58,792 nucleotides of DNA from Rhodanobacter sp. (GCA_004298505.1 SCRO01000069.1:1-58792); one strand, 5' to 3'; numbered from the stretch's first letter, positions 10,965-21,216 are shown. The notes: a model not told the origin generated them from the sequence alone. Numbers and translations: made by a program.

Positions 10965-11206
10965 GCCACTACCTCGACACACACGCTCACCCGCGCCGCC
11001 TCGGCGCGGCGCAAGGCGAAGCGGGTGAAGCCGATCTGGATCAGGATCGGGTCGCCGCCCATCGGGCCTGTCGCCACCACACGCACCGGCTCGCCCTCGA
11101 CGAAGCCCAGGTCGCGCAGGCGTTGCGCGATCGGATCGGCCGCCTGCACATCGTGCACGCCTTCGACCACGGCAGGGGCCCCTCTGGGCAGTTCGGACAG
11201 ACGCAC
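10961..11206 (-). CDS. feoA: FeoA-type SH3-like protein
   Basis: An 81-residue protein with the FeoA core, including RLRDLGFVEGEPVRVVATGPMGGDPI and FALRRAEA. FeoA is a small cytosolic SH3-like partner needed for FeoB-dependent Fe(II) uptake. It is the first gene of the operon and overlaps feoB by 4 bp. On the minus strand a TACAAT hexamer about 29 bp upstream of the start is a possible -10 box, but no convincing -35 or Fur box was seen. The upstream spacer then meets the MITE-like element at 11287-11451. Confidence 0.92.
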   Translation of the reverse strand: MRLSELPRGAPAVVEGVHDVQAADPIAQRLRDLGFVEGEPVRVVATGPMGGDPILIQIGFTRFALRRAEAARVSVCVEVVA

Positions 11207-11286
11207 GGGCGCTACTCAAACAAGAACTGTTCGCATTGTAGCCCTTTACCCGGCCACCTGCATCACGCAAGAACCCACGAACCCGC

Positions 11287-11451
11287 TAGGAGCCTGCCGG
11301 ACTTATGGAATCGAAAGCGAAAATGCGACTGCGCGAGGACAGATTTTCGATGATTCGCCGGCCGATAGTGGTTCTATCAGCCAAGAAGCGGCGGAAATAT
11401 GGACCGTGCAGGCGGATTTGCAGCCGATTCCATAAGTCCGACAGGCTCCTA
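11287..11451. mobile_element. MITE-like element, copy 1
   Basis: The 165-bp segment has 27-bp terminal inverted repeats (11287-11313 and 11425-11451) starting TAGGAGCCTG, differing at only one position. It has no coding capacity beyond short spurious frames. A TA dinucleotide at each outer edge would fit a TA target duplication, as made by IS630/Tc1-like transposases. A related copy lies at 55906-56026. It occupies the feoA-liuC divergent spacer and ends 33 bp before the liuC start. Confidence 0.75.
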
Positions 11452-11484
11452 ACGCTTATGATAGTGCTTTTGCGGAGGCGACAG

Positions 11485-12282
11485 ATGACCGACTCGATCC
11501 TCGATGAACGCCGCGGCGCAGTCGCCTGGCTCACGCTGAACCGGCCGCAGATCCATAACGCGTTCGATGACAGCTTGATCGCGGCCCTCACCGCGGCTTT
11601 GCAGCAGGCCGACGCCGACCCGGAGGTGCGCGCCGTGGTGCTCTCGGGCAACGGCAGTTGCTTCTCGGCCGGCGCCGATCTGAACTGGATGCGCGGCATG
11701 GCCGGCGCCAGCGAGCAGGAAAACCGCGACGATTCACTGCGCCTGGCCCGACTCATGCGCACGCTGCAGTTCCTGTCCAAGCCCACCATTGCGCGGGTCA
11801 ACGGCGCGGCCTACGGTGGTGGCGTGGGCCTGGTCGCGTGCTGCGACATCGCCTTTGGTGTCGACACGGCCAAGTTCGCGCTGTCTGAAGTGAAGCTCGG
11901 CCTGGTGCCGGCGGTGATCTCGCCCTACGTCGTCGCCGCGATCGGCCTGCGCGAGGCGCGCCGGCTGTTCATCAGCGGCGAAGTGTTCGATGCCGCCACC
12001 GCCGCACGGATCGGCTTGCTGCATGCCGCCGTACCTGCCAGCGCGCTGGACGAAGCGATCGAGCGCCAGTTGCATCTGCTGCGCAAGGCCGGCCCGCTGG
12101 CCCAGCGCGAAGCGAAGCAACTGGCGCTGCGCATCGGCGGCAGCGACGCCGAACAGGCCGAGCGCATCGACATCGCCAACGCCGCGCTGATCGCCCGCCT
12201 GCGCGTGTCACCGGAAGGCCAGCATGGCCTGACCGCCTTCCTCGACAAACGCGCGCCGGCCTGGGTCGGCGGCGGCGAATGA
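11485..12282 (+). CDS. liuC: Enoyl-CoA hydratase/isomerase family, probable methylglutaconyl-CoA hydratase
   Basis: A 265-residue crotonase-fold protein with the CoA-binding and oxyanion motifs SCFSAGADLNWM and YGGGVGLVACCD and the downstream catalytic-loop region LSEVKLGLVPAVISPYV. The start ATG at 11485 follows GGAGGCGACAG, a strong ribosome binding site. It is directly upstream of a biotin-dependent carboxylase alpha subunit and HMG-CoA lyase, so the probable reaction is hydration of 3-methylglutaconyl-CoA in leucine catabolism. The family alone would not fix the substrate; context does. liuA and liuB, usually adjacent, are not in this window. Confidence 0.87.
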   Translation: MTDSILDERRGAVAWLTLNRPQIHNAFDDSLIAALTAALQQADADPEVRAVVLSGNGSCFSAGADLNWMRGMAGASEQENRDDSLRLARLMRTLQFLSKPTIARVNGAAYGGGVGLVACCDIAFGVDTAKFALSEVKLGLVPAVISPYVVAAIGLREARRLFISGEVFDAATAARIGLLHAAVPASALDEAIERQLHLLRKAGPLAQREAKQLALRIGGSDAEQAERIDIANAALIARLRVSPEGQHGLTAFLDKRAPAWVGGGE

Positions 12283-12314
12283 CATGGGCGTGCAGCCCGA
12301 TCTGCTGGGTTTAG

Positions 12315-12328
12315 CCGATACGTATCGG
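12315..12328. promoter_or_regulatory. 14-bp perfect palindrome in the liuC-liuD spacer
   Basis: CCGATACGTATCGG is a perfect palindrome 24 bp upstream of the liuD start. It could be an operator for a dimeric regulator or an incidental palindrome. No U-run follows, so it is not a terminator. Confidence 0.35.
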
Positions 12329-12351
12329 TACAAACGGTTTCAAGGATTGCC

Positions 12352-14340
<1,989 letters not shown>

Positions 14341-14402
14341 TCCCCGCGCACGTAGGGCGGGCAGTGATCATCGCCACATCATCTCGTCATCGGAGCTCGC
14401 GC

Positions 14403-15302
14403 ATGAATTCTTCCAACTACGTCCGCATCGTCGAAGTCGGCGCCCGCGACGGCTTGCAGAACGAGAAGACGCTGCTGCCGGCCGAGGTGAAGATCGCGCT
14501 GATCGATCGGCTCTCCGCTACTGGCCTCAGGACGATCGAGGCGACCAGCTTCGTCAGCCCGCAGTGGGTGCCGCAGCTGGCCGATGCGGCCGAAGTGTTC
14601 CGCGGCATTCGCAAGCTGGCGGGCGTGAGCTACCCGGTGCTGGTGCCGAACCTGCAAGGGTACCAGCGCGCACGCGCAGTCGGCGCCGCCGACATCGCCG
14701 TGTTCAGCGCCGCCTCCGAAGCGTTCAACCGCAAGAATATCAACGCGTCGATCGACGCGTCGATCGAGCGCTTCGTCCCGGTGATGGAGCAGGCCAGGAC
14801 CGATGGCGTGCGGGTGCGTGGCTATGTCTCGACCGTGCTGGGTTGCCCGTACCAGGGCGAGGTGTCGCTCAGCGACGTGGTGCGCGTTGCCAGGCGTCTG
14901 CACGAGCTCGGATGCTATGAGGTGTCGCTGGGCGACACCATCGGCGTGGGCACCCCGGCGAAGGCGCGCGCGATGCTGCATGCGGTGGCGCAGGAAGTAC
15001 CGATCGCCGCACTGGCGGTGCATTTCCACGACACCTATGGCCAGGCGCTGGCGAATATCCTCGCCTGCCTGGAAGAAGGTGTGCGGGTGATCGACAGCGC
15101 CGTCTCCGGTACCGGCGGCTGCCCGTATGCCAAGGGTGCCACCGGCAATGTCGCCAGCGAGGACGTGGCCTACATGCTGCACGGTATGGGCATGGAAACC
15201 GGCGTGGACCTGGACCTGCTCATCGCCACCGGCGCCTGGCTGGCGGCGCAGTTGCACAAGGAAACCGCCAGCCGGGTCACCTGCGCACGCACGGCGAGCT
15301 GA
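14403..15302 (+). CDS. liuE: Hydroxymethylglutaryl-CoA lyase
   Basis: A 299-residue TIM-barrel lyase of the DRE-TIM family that cleaves HMG-CoA to acetyl-CoA and acetoacetate, the last step of leucine catabolism. The metal-binding and catalytic motifs are visible: VGARDGLQNE near the N-terminus, FVSPQWVPQLADA, VSLGDTIGVGTP, and the HFHDTYGQALAN histidines. The signature loop GTGGCPYAKGATGNVASEDV contains the catalytic cysteine. The start ATG at 14403 gives MNSSNYVRIVEVG. It is the third gene of liuCDE, with a 62-bp gap after liuD. Confidence 0.95.
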   Translation: MNSSNYVRIVEVGARDGLQNEKTLLPAEVKIALIDRLSATGLRTIEATSFVSPQWVPQLADAAEVFRGIRKLAGVSYPVLVPNLQGYQRARAVGAADIAVFSAASEAFNRKNINASIDASIERFVPVMEQARTDGVRVRGYVSTVLGCPYQGEVSLSDVVRVARRLHELGCYEVSLGDTIGVGTPAKARAMLHAVAQEVPIAALAVHFHDTYGQALANILACLEEGVRVIDSAVSGTGGCPYAKGATGNVASEDVAYMLHGMGMETGVDLDLLIATGAWLAAQLHKETASRVTCARTAS

Positions 15303-15391
15303 CCGGATTTCCTGCCTCACCGGCAGCAACCTGCCGAAAGTCACTGACGCGCGCGGCTCAGGATGGAATAATCAGCCGTTCCGCCGCGTCG

Positions 15392-15895
15392 ATGTCTGCC
15401 CATTCCATGCCGCCTGCCTTCCTGATCCGCCCGATCGATCCCTCCGACGACGCGACGATGACCACGATCATCCGTACTGTCATGCCCGAATTCGGTGCGG
15501 ACGGCCCCGGATTCGCGATCCACGATGCCGAGGTGGACACGATGTACGAGGCTTATGCGCAGCCGCGCCACAACTACTTCGTGGTCGAGCGCGCGGGTGT
15601 GCTCATGGGTGGCGGCGGGATCGCTCCGCTGGAAGGCGGCGACGTGGACATCTGCGAGTTGCGCAAGATGTATTTCCTGCCTGCCGCGCGGGGCATCGGT
15701 GCAGGTGCGGCGATGATGCAGCGTTGCCTGGATGCCGCCCGCGAGCACGGCTTCAGGCGCTGCTACCTGGAAACACTGACCGGCATGGACGCGGCGCAAA
15801 CTCTCTACAAGCGCAGCGGCTTCACCGCCCTGGGCAACGCCATGGGCGGCACCGGCCATGACGGCTGCGACCGCTACTTCATCCGCGACCTGTGA
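15392..15895 (+). CDS. GNAT-family N-acetyltransferase
   Basis: A 167-residue GNAT protein. The acetyl-CoA-binding motif A is present as LRKMYFLPAARGIGAGAAMMQRCLDAA, in the middle of the chain, followed by the YLETLTGMDAAQTLYKRSGF motif B region. The substrate is unknown. Similar small GNAT enzymes act on amino acids or small amines, but nothing here decides. It starts at 15392; an alternative ATG six codons in is possible. It follows liuE after 89 bp on the same strand and is followed by a decayed YdeI-family gene. Confidence 0.82.
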   Translation: MSAHSMPPAFLIRPIDPSDDATMTTIIRTVMPEFGADGPGFAIHDAEVDTMYEAYAQPRHNYFVVERAGVLMGGGGIAPLEGGDVDICELRKMYFLPAARGIGAGAAMMQRCLDAAREHGFRRCYLETLTGMDAAQTLYKRSGFTALGNAMGGTGHDGCDRYFIRDL

Positions 15896-15903
15896 GGCCA
15901 TCC

Positions 15904-16123
15904 GTGCCCGACCACGATCCCCGCGGCGGCGCCTACAGCGCCAGGCCCGCCGACTTTGCCCGGCCGATCCTGCAACACCTGCGCGCGCTGATCCACCAGA
16001 CCGGCCCCGAAGTCCTGGATCAACAAGGCGAAAACCAACGCCACCCCCCTGCAACGCACCGCCACCACGCTGGAATGGCTGGCCGAAGGCAGGAAACGCC
16101 ACTGGAAATACGAGAAATGCTGA
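15904..16123 (+). pseudogene. Decayed YdeI/OmdA-type (DUF1801) gene with the middle deleted
   Basis: From a GTG at 15904 the reading gives DPRGGAY...RPILQHLRALIHQTGPE, the typical N-terminus of YdeI-family proteins. From 16019, in another frame, it gives INKAKTNATPLQRTATTLEWLAEG and HWKYEKC followed by a stop, the typical C-terminus. About 100-130 central residues and the reading-frame continuity are missing. Family members are about 190-200 residues and poorly characterised, linked to envelope stress or antimicrobial peptide tolerance. The assignment of both ends is by family recognition. Confidence 0.72.
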
Positions 16124-16136
16124 AGGCCGCCCACCG

Positions 16137-16700
16137 ATGATCCGAACCGCCCACGACGACGACGCCGCTGCCATCCACGCGATCTACGCACCCTCCGTCA
16201 GCGGCGGCGTGGCGACCTTCGAGACGGTCCTGCCCGGCGTGGATGTGATGCGCGAACGCATCCGCAGCCGCCTGCAGCACTATCCCTGGCTGGTCTGGAA
16301 AGAAGCCGGTGAAGTACTGGCCTACGCCTACGCCGGCCGCTTCCGCGAACGCGCCGCCTATGACTGGATCGCCGAAACCTCGATCTACGTACGCGCCGAT
16401 GCGTACCGCCGCGGTATTGCACGGCGGCTGTATGGCGTGCTGCTGGAGGTGCTGCGGTTGCAGGGCATCACCCAGGCTGTCGGCGTAATCACCCTGCCCG
16501 GCACGGTCAGCGTGGCGATGCACGAGGCGCTGGGTTTCAGCGCCGCGGGCGTATGGCAAAAATGCGGCTACAAGCTGGGGCAATGGTGGGACGTGGGGGT
16601 ATGGCAGAAGGAGTTGCAGATTCCACCAACCCATCCCGCCGCGATCATTCCATTCGAGAAATTGCGGGACGGCGCCAGCGTGCATGCGCTCCTACACTGA
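16137..16700 (+). CDS. GNAT acetyltransferase of the phosphinothricin/methionine sulfoximine type
   Basis: A 187-residue N-acetyltransferase with the Pat/MddA-like start IRTAHDDDAAAIHAIYAPSV, the segment TFETVLP, the AYAGRFRERAAYDW block, and the acetyl-CoA loop RRGIARRLYGVLLEVL. The C-terminal GYKLGQWWDVGVWQ is highly characteristic of the phosphinothricin acetyltransferase-like group. Natural substrates are probably methionine sulfoximine/sulfone or related amino acids rather than herbicide. The start ATG at 16137 lies just after the YdeI remnant. An inverted repeat at 16723-16755 probably ends the transcript. Confidence 0.87.
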   Translation: MIRTAHDDDAAAIHAIYAPSVSGGVATFETVLPGVDVMRERIRSRLQHYPWLVWKEAGEVLAYAYAGRFRERAAYDWIAETSIYVRADAYRRGIARRLYGVLLEVLRLQGITQAVGVITLPGTVSVAMHEALGFSAAGVWQKCGYKLGQWWDVGVWQKELQIPPTHPAAIIPFEKLRDGASVHALLH

Positions 16701-16722
16701 TCGAGGCAGGCGCTGCCAAAAC

Positions 16723-16755
16723 CAGGGGCCCCGCCAGCATGATGACGGGGCCCTG
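16723..16755. terminator. GC-rich hairpin between convergent genes
   Basis: CAGGGGCCCCG and CGGGGCCCTG form a long stem with one bulge and a 12-base loop, placed between the convergent acetyltransferase and RcnB-like genes. There is no clear U-run, so termination is inferred from position and strength. Confidence 0.5.
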
Positions 16756-16771
16756 CGCCGGTGCGGCCTGC

Positions 16772-17221
16772 TCAGTGGCTGAGGATCAGGTCCGTGATGA
16801 TGCCGGTGGTGATCGCCACCAGCAGGAAATCGCCGTTGTCGCTGCGCACCCAGTGGTAGCCACGCGGTGGCGCACGCAGACGGTCGCGGCGCCAGTCGGT
16901 CACTACGTAGCGGGTGCGGTACTCCACCGGAAGATAGCCGCCACGGTGGTACCAGCCCTCATGGCGGCCTCGATCGTGCCAGTTGGTGTAACGGACTTGT
17001 CGCTGGCCGCGATAATCGCGGTTACGCTCACGGTCATGGCCACGATCGTGATCATAACGACCGTCGTGCTGACCACGATCGCTATGGTCATGGCTCTGCC
17101 CGTTCCGATCCCGGTCGTGCCCATGATTGTGGTCATGGTCATGGTCCTGCGCCAGCACAGGGCCACTGGCAAACATCAGCACCACACCGCACGCGGCAAA
17201 CAGGCTCAGTAGCTTCTTCAT
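16772..17221 (-). CDS. RcnB-family periplasmic protein, His/Asp-rich
   Basis: A 149-residue secreted protein with a signal peptide (MKKLLSLFAACGVVLMF..., cleavage after VLAQ). Next comes a low-complexity metal-ligand-like region of HD repeats (HDHDHNHGHD and similar, roughly residues 26-70). The C-terminal RcnB domain has YRTRYVVTDWRRDRL, PRGYHWVRSDNGDFLLVAI and TGIITDLILSH. In E. coli RcnB is a periplasmic factor modulating nickel/cobalt efflux. The start ATG at 17221 has TTAAGGAGT upstream. The His/Asp repeat is longer than usual and could bind divalent metal ions; that is inference. Confidence 0.87.
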   Translation of the reverse strand: MKKLLSLFAACGVVLMFASGPVLAQDHDHDHNHGHDRDRNGQSHDHSDRGQHDGRYDHDRGHDRERNRDYRGQRQVRYTNWHDRGRHEGWYHRGGYLPVEYRTRYVVTDWRRDRLRAPPRGYHWVRSDNGDFLLVAITTGIITDLILSH

Positions 17222-17422
17222 GGATTGACTCCTTAAGTTGGATACAAAACCACCCGGTCGAACCGTATCCCGGGGCATCCGCTGGTTCTGCCCCAACATG
17301 ATCGGTATCGCCCCAACGGCGCATGAACCCGTTGCCGCGACAGGTTTCCCGTTCAGCCTGCCGCCGTATCCCCTGGTCAGTTAACATGACGACCTTTCAG
17401 CATCGCTCCAGGGACATCCCAC

Positions 17423-18190
17423 ATGCAACTCGATCAGGTCAAGGCAATCATCACCGGCGGCGCCTCCGGTCTCGGCCACGCGGTGGCGCAGTATTTCGTC
17501 GGCCACGGCGGCCAAGTCGCGCTGTTCGACGTCAACGACGAGAAAGGCCAGGCCGCAGTGACGGAACTGGGCGCTACCGCCCGCTTCCTGCGCACCGACG
17601 TCACTTCCGAGGAGGGCGTCACCACCAATGTGGCCGCAGCGCATCATGCGATGGGCGGCCTCAACGTGGTGATCAACTGCGCCGGCATCATTGGCGCGGG
17701 CCGCGTGCTGGGCAAGCAAGGCCCGATGCCGCTAGCCAATTTCTCTGGCACCGTGATGGTCAACCTGGTGGGCAGCTTCAACGTGGCCAAGGCCGGCGCC
17801 GCGCTGATGCAGAACAACGAGGCGGGCGAGGACGGCGAGCGCGGCGTGATCATCAACACCGCCAGCGTAGCCGCCTACGAAGGCCAGATCGGCCAGGCCG
17901 CGTATTCGGCTTCCAAGGGCGGCGTGGTCGGCATGACCTTGCCGATGGCGCGCGAACTGGCCCGTTTCGGCATTCGCGTGGTAACCATCGCGCCGGGCAT
18001 TTTCTGGACGCCGATGGTCGATGGCATGCCCGAAGCCGTGCAGCAGTCGCTGTCCGCCTCGATCCCGTTCCCGTCCCGGCTGGGCCGGCCCGGCGAATAC
18101 GCCAGCACCGTCGCGTTCATCCTGGGCAACCGTTACATCAATGGCGAGACGATCCGGCTGGATGGCGCGGTGCGGTTGCAGGCCAAGTGA
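17423..18190 (+). CDS. SDR oxidoreductase, 3-hydroxyacyl-CoA dehydrogenase type-2-like
   Basis: A 255-residue short-chain dehydrogenase. The NAD-binding TGGASGLG is at residues 11-18, followed by NCAGI, and the catalytic Tyr/Lys in YSASKGG. The phrase APGIFWTPMVDGMPE and the C-terminus GNRYINGETIRLDGAVRL resemble the HSD10 / 2-methyl-3-hydroxybutyryl-CoA dehydrogenase group. That group acts in isoleucine or fatty-acid beta-oxidation. This would fit the nearby leucine pathway genes, but the substrate is inferred. The start is preceded by AGGGA. It is divergent from the RcnB-like gene. Confidence 0.85.
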   Translation: MQLDQVKAIITGGASGLGHAVAQYFVGHGGQVALFDVNDEKGQAAVTELGATARFLRTDVTSEEGVTTNVAAAHHAMGGLNVVINCAGIIGAGRVLGKQGPMPLANFSGTVMVNLVGSFNVAKAGAALMQNNEAGEDGERGVIINTASVAAYEGQIGQAAYSASKGGVVGMTLPMARELARFGIRVVTIAPGIFWTPMVDGMPEAVQQSLSASIPFPSRLGRPGEYASTVAFILGNRYINGETIRLDGAVRLQAK

Positions 18191-18299
18191 GCGAGAAGTG
18201 AGTGGAGAGAGTGAGGAGTGAGAGAAAGCTCGCCTCACCTCGCTTCACCACGTCTTGCCGCTCTTCTCTCACTTCTCACTCCTCATTTTTCACTCCTGA
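18191..18299. repeat. Purine-rich / pyrimidine-rich low-complexity spacer
   Basis: The spacer between the SDR and yeiP is GAGTGAG-type purine repeats in its first half and TCTCACTTCTCACTCC-type pyrimidine repeats in its second half. The two can pair into a long imperfect hairpin. A short similar purine stretch follows yeiP (18868-18892). No gene is present. Confidence 0.6.
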
Positions 18300-18302
18300 C
18301 CT

Positions 18303-18866
18303 ATGAAAGCTTCCGACATCAAGAAAGGCAACGTGGTCGAACACGACGGCACCGTGTACCAGGTACGCGATATCGAGCGCAGCTCGCCGAGTGCGCGCGG
18401 CGGTAATGTCACCTTCCGTTTCACCCTGTATTCGATCCCCGGCGCGCGCAAGTTCGACCTCAGCCTGCGCGCCGAAGATGACCTGCGTGAAATGGACCTG
18501 GTGCGCCGTGCGGCGAATTTTTCGTACATGGACGGCGAGATCTTCGTGTTCATGGATGCCGAGGATTACACCCAGTACCTGCTGTCGCCGGAACTGGTCG
18601 GCGACAACGCCGGCTACATCGTCGAGAGCACCGAAGGCTACTACGTGCAGCTGATCGACGATGCGCCGGTCGGCTTGCTGGTGCCCACCAGCATCGTTCT
18701 GACGGTGGTCGACACTGCGCCGGAAATGAAGGGCTCCAGCGCCACCAAGCGCAACAAGCCGGCCAAGCTCAACACCGGTATCGAGCTGCAGGTGCCCGAG
18801 TACATCAGCAACGACGAGAAGGTGTGGGTGAACACGCTCACCGGCGAATTCGCCGGCAGGGCTTGA
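18303..18866 (+). CDS. yeiP: Elongation factor P-like protein YeiP (EfpL)
   Basis: A 187-residue, three-domain EF-P-like protein: KOW-like N-domain ([20 protein letters not shown]), central OB domain and C-terminal OB domain ending [20 protein letters not shown]. The tip of the N-domain loop reads [10 protein letters not shown], with arginine where canonical EF-P has the modified lysine. This, and [17 protein letters not shown], mark the YeiP/EfpL branch. It relieves ribosome stalling on proline-rich motifs without the lysine modification. It starts at 18303, right after a purine/pyrimidine repeat spacer. Confidence 0.92.
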   Translation: MKASDIKKGNVVEHDGTVYQVRDIERSSPSARGGNVTFRFTLYSIPGARKFDLSLRAEDDLREMDLVRRAANFSYMDGEIFVFMDAEDYTQYLLSPELVGDNAGYIVESTEGYYVQLIDDAPVGLLVPTSIVLTVVDTAPEMKGSSATKRNKPAKLNTGIELQVPEYISNDEKVWVNTLTGEFAGRA

Positions 18867-18968
18867 GATCAAGAGTAAGTAGAGAGGAGTGGGCAACGAC
18901 GCCCTGGCTCACCTCGTGAATCGAAGCCAGTCCGTAAGCGCTCGCCATGGCCAACGCCGTACCGGCGT

Positions 18969-19212
18969 GACATGATGGCCATAGTCAGCATGCCCAAGTA
19001 CTGGACGCCGTGGCTGGTCGGCATGCCCGCCGAGTAGTCATGTGGCGCCTGCTGCGTGGCCTTCGGCGGCGTGTTGCAACAGCGGCCGAAGCTGCGCGTG
19101 ATGCTGGCCCACGGCGGCGCCAGCTTCCCCTTCACCATCGGGCGCATCGAGCACGGCTTCAAGATACGTCCGGACCTGGTTGCCACCGACAACCCCCTTT
19201 ACCGGAGCCAGC
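18969..19212 (+). pseudogene. Remnant of 2-amino-3-carboxymuconate semialdehyde decarboxylase (ACMSD)
   Basis: One frame reads DMMAIVSMPKYWTPWLVGMPAE, then a TAG stop at 19035, then continues in the same frame as VAFGGVLQQRPKLRVMLAHG, FPFTIGRIEHGF and RPDLVATDNP. These are consecutive conserved segments of the amidohydrolase ACMSD, which acts in the 2-aminomuconate branch of kynurenine breakdown. The N-terminal half with the HxH metal site and the extreme C-terminus are missing. kynU lies about 700 bp downstream on the same strand, so a former tryptophan-catabolic cluster is likely. Confidence 0.75.
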
Positions 19213-19731
19213 ATGAAACTTCTTCGCCGCGTCACCATCGCGATCGCTCTTGCCGCCACCGTACTGACCGGCGGTGTGCACGCCGCCGAAGTCAGCATGG
19301 CCGATGGCAACATCACCTTCACCACCCCGCACAGCTGGCTGGCGATCATGCAGACCCAGGGCGACCCGGAAGCCCAGGTATTCCAGGTGCCCGACCCATC
19401 GCCCACCGGCAAGAGCAGCCTTGCGCGCGTCACGGTGACCGTGAAGCAGGTGCCTGACATCAGCGGCTTCCATCAATTCATGGCCGAGGCCACCGCCAAG
19501 GCGCTGCTGCTGCCAGGATACAAGGTGGTCGCCGCGCCGCCCGGCCCGAACAGCAACCTGTACACGGCGCAGGAGAACCGCGTCGAATTCAGCTACACCG
19601 AGCACTACTGGTTCAAACATGGCTATGCGATCCAGCTGCGCTGTGTCCGTCCCAGCCAGAGCCAGGCCGGCGCCCCATGGGAAACGGAATTCGACAAAGG
19701 CTGCGCCTCGCTCGCCGCACAATTGAAATAA
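19213..19731 (+). CDS. Putative secreted protein of unknown function
   Basis: The 172-residue protein has a clear signal peptide (MKLLRRVTIAIALAATVLTG, cleavage after VHAA). The mature part of about 145 residues is soluble with two cysteines (CVRP and KGCASL) near the C-terminus, which could form a disulfide. I do not recognise a family; the pattern GNITFTTPHSWLAIMQ resembles small lipid- or stress-related periplasmic proteins. GGAG precedes the ATG. It begins inside the last part of the ACMSD remnant and precedes kynU, separated by a REP-like repeat. Confidence 0.75.
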   Translation: MKLLRRVTIAIALAATVLTGGVHAAEVSMADGNITFTTPHSWLAIMQTQGDPEAQVFQVPDPSPTGKSSLARVTVTVKQVPDISGFHQFMAEATAKALLLPGYKVVAAPPGPNSNLYTAQENRVEFSYTEHYWFKHGYAIQLRCVRPSQSQAGAPWETEFDKGCASLAAQLK

Positions 19732-19768
19732 GCCTCCATCCGCTCCTTCTCCTGTTTGCATGGGGCGG

Positions 19769-19868
19769 CAACGGCCGGCGGGCCGTGCCTGCCTTACGCC
19801 GCGGCGATGGTAGGGCGGGCACGGGCCGCCGGCTCTTCTGCATCAACGCAAGATGTAATCAAGAGACG
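19769..19868. repeat. REP-like inverted repeat (family R, copy 1)
   Basis: Arms GGCCGGCGGGCCGTGCCTGCC and GGCGGGCACGGGCCGCCGGC face each other. They are followed by CTCTTCTGCA, then AAGAGACGCC. The same arrangement recurs at 23146-23270, with a half copy at 30327-30385. It sits between two plus-strand genes. Confidence 0.7.
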
Positions 19869-19912
19869 CCTCCCAGCAGCGGGAAGAGTCGACCAGCCTG
19901 AAGGAATATCCG

Positions 19913-21193
19913 ATGTCCGCAAGTTTTGAAGCCACTCCCGCCTGGGCCAGCGCCCAGGACGCCGCTGATCCGCTACGCGCATTTCGCGACGAGTTCCTGA
20001 TCCCGCCGCACGAAGGTCGTGACAGCATCTATTTCTGCGGCAACTCACTCGGCCTGCAGCCGCGCGCGGTGCGCGAGGCCGTCAACGCGGAACTGGACTA
20101 CTGGGGCGAACTGGGCGTGGAAGGCCACTTCAAGGGCCGCCTGCCGTGGATGGACTACCACGAGTTCGTGCGCGACGATCTCGCCAGCGTGGTCGGCGCG
20201 CTGCCCGCCGAAGTGGTGGTGATGAATACGCTGGGCGTCAACCTGCACCTGATGATGGTGAGCTTCTACCGCCCCAGCGCCGAACGCCCGGCGATCCTGA
20301 TCGAGGCCGGCGCCTTTCCCACCGATCGCTATGCGGTGGAATCACAAGTGCGCTTGCACGGTTTCGACCCGGCCACGGCGCTGATCGAACTGCAAGCGGA
20401 CGAGCCCAACGGCATCGTCTCGATGGCGGCAATCGAACGGGCACTGGCCGAACACGGCTCGCGCATCGCACTGGTGATGCTGCCCGGCGTGCAATACCGC
20501 ACCGGCCAGGCGTTCGACCTCAAGGCGATCACCGCACTGAGCCACAAGCACGGCTGCCTGGTCGGCTTCGACCTCGCACATGCGGTCGGCAACCTGCCGC
20601 TGCAGCTGCATGACAGCGACGCCGACTTCGCGATCTGGTGCAGCTACAAGTACCTCAACGGCGGCCCCGGCGCCGTCGGCGGCGCGTTCGTGCACCAGCG
20701 CCATGCCACCGCCGTGCTGCCACGCTTTGCCGGCTGGTGGGGTCACGACAAGGCCACCCGCTTCCAGATGGGCCCGACGTTCGTACCCACGCCCGGTGCC
20801 GACGGCTGGCAACTATCCAACCCGCCGATCCTGGCGCTGGCCCCGCTACGCGTGTCACTGGAGGTTTTTCGCCGAGCCGGCATGGATGCGCTACGCGAGA
20901 AATCCTTGCGGCTCACCGGCTACCTGGAATACCTGGTGCAAACGGAGCTGGCCGACGTGCTGCAGGTGGTAACCCCGGCCGAACCCACACGTCGCGGCGC
21001 GCAGCTGTCGATCCGCGTCATCGAAGGCCGCGAACGCGGCCGCGCCCTGTTCGCATACCTGATGGCCCACGGCATCATCGGCGACTGGCGCGAGCCCGAC
21101 GTGATCCGCATCTCGCCCGCGCCGCTGTACAACCGCTTTGCCGATTGCCTTACCTTTGCCGAGGTCGTGCGTGCATGGATGCGCGCTGGCTGA
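19913..21193 (+). CDS. kynU: Kynureninase
   Basis: A 426-residue PLP-dependent hydrolase that cleaves L-kynurenine to anthranilate and alanine (or 3-hydroxykynurenine to 3-hydroxyanthranilate). Family blocks include IYFCGNSLGLQPRAV, the motif GFDLAHAVGN, the PLP-lysine region CSYKYLNGGPGA (lysine near residue 246), and GWWGHD and RISPAPLYNRF. AAGGAAT precedes the ATG. No other intact kynurenine-pathway gene is visible; only an ACMSD remnant lies upstream. It may therefore serve tryptophan breakdown to anthranilate or depend on genes elsewhere. Confidence 0.96.
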   Translation: MSASFEATPAWASAQDAADPLRAFRDEFLIPPHEGRDSIYFCGNSLGLQPRAVREAVNAELDYWGELGVEGHFKGRLPWMDYHEFVRDDLASVVGALPAEVVVMNTLGVNLHLMMVSFYRPSAERPAILIEAGAFPTDRYAVESQVRLHGFDPATALIELQADEPNGIVSMAAIERALAEHGSRIALVMLPGVQYRTGQAFDLKAITALSHKHGCLVGFDLAHAVGNLPLQLHDSDADFAIWCSYKYLNGGPGAVGGAFVHQRHATAVLPRFAGWWGHDKATRFQMGPTFVPTPGADGWQLSNPPILALAPLRVSLEVFRRAGMDALREKSLRLTGYLEYLVQTELADVLQVVTPAEPTRRGAQLSIRVIEGRERGRALFAYLMAHGIIGDWREPDVIRISPAPLYNRFADCLTFAEVVRAWMRAG

Positions 21194-21216
21194 ATGCGGT
21201 GCGCGGTCGGGCCCGC

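Noticed and set aside
9222-11435. Plus-strand open frame of 737 codons opposite feoB/feoA
   Set aside because: Antisense to a well-defined operon; composition is not protein-like.
12315-12328. Strong operator claim for the liuD upstream palindrome
   Set aside because: Perfect but short, inside an operon spacer, with no regulator nearby; kept as a low-confidence feature only.
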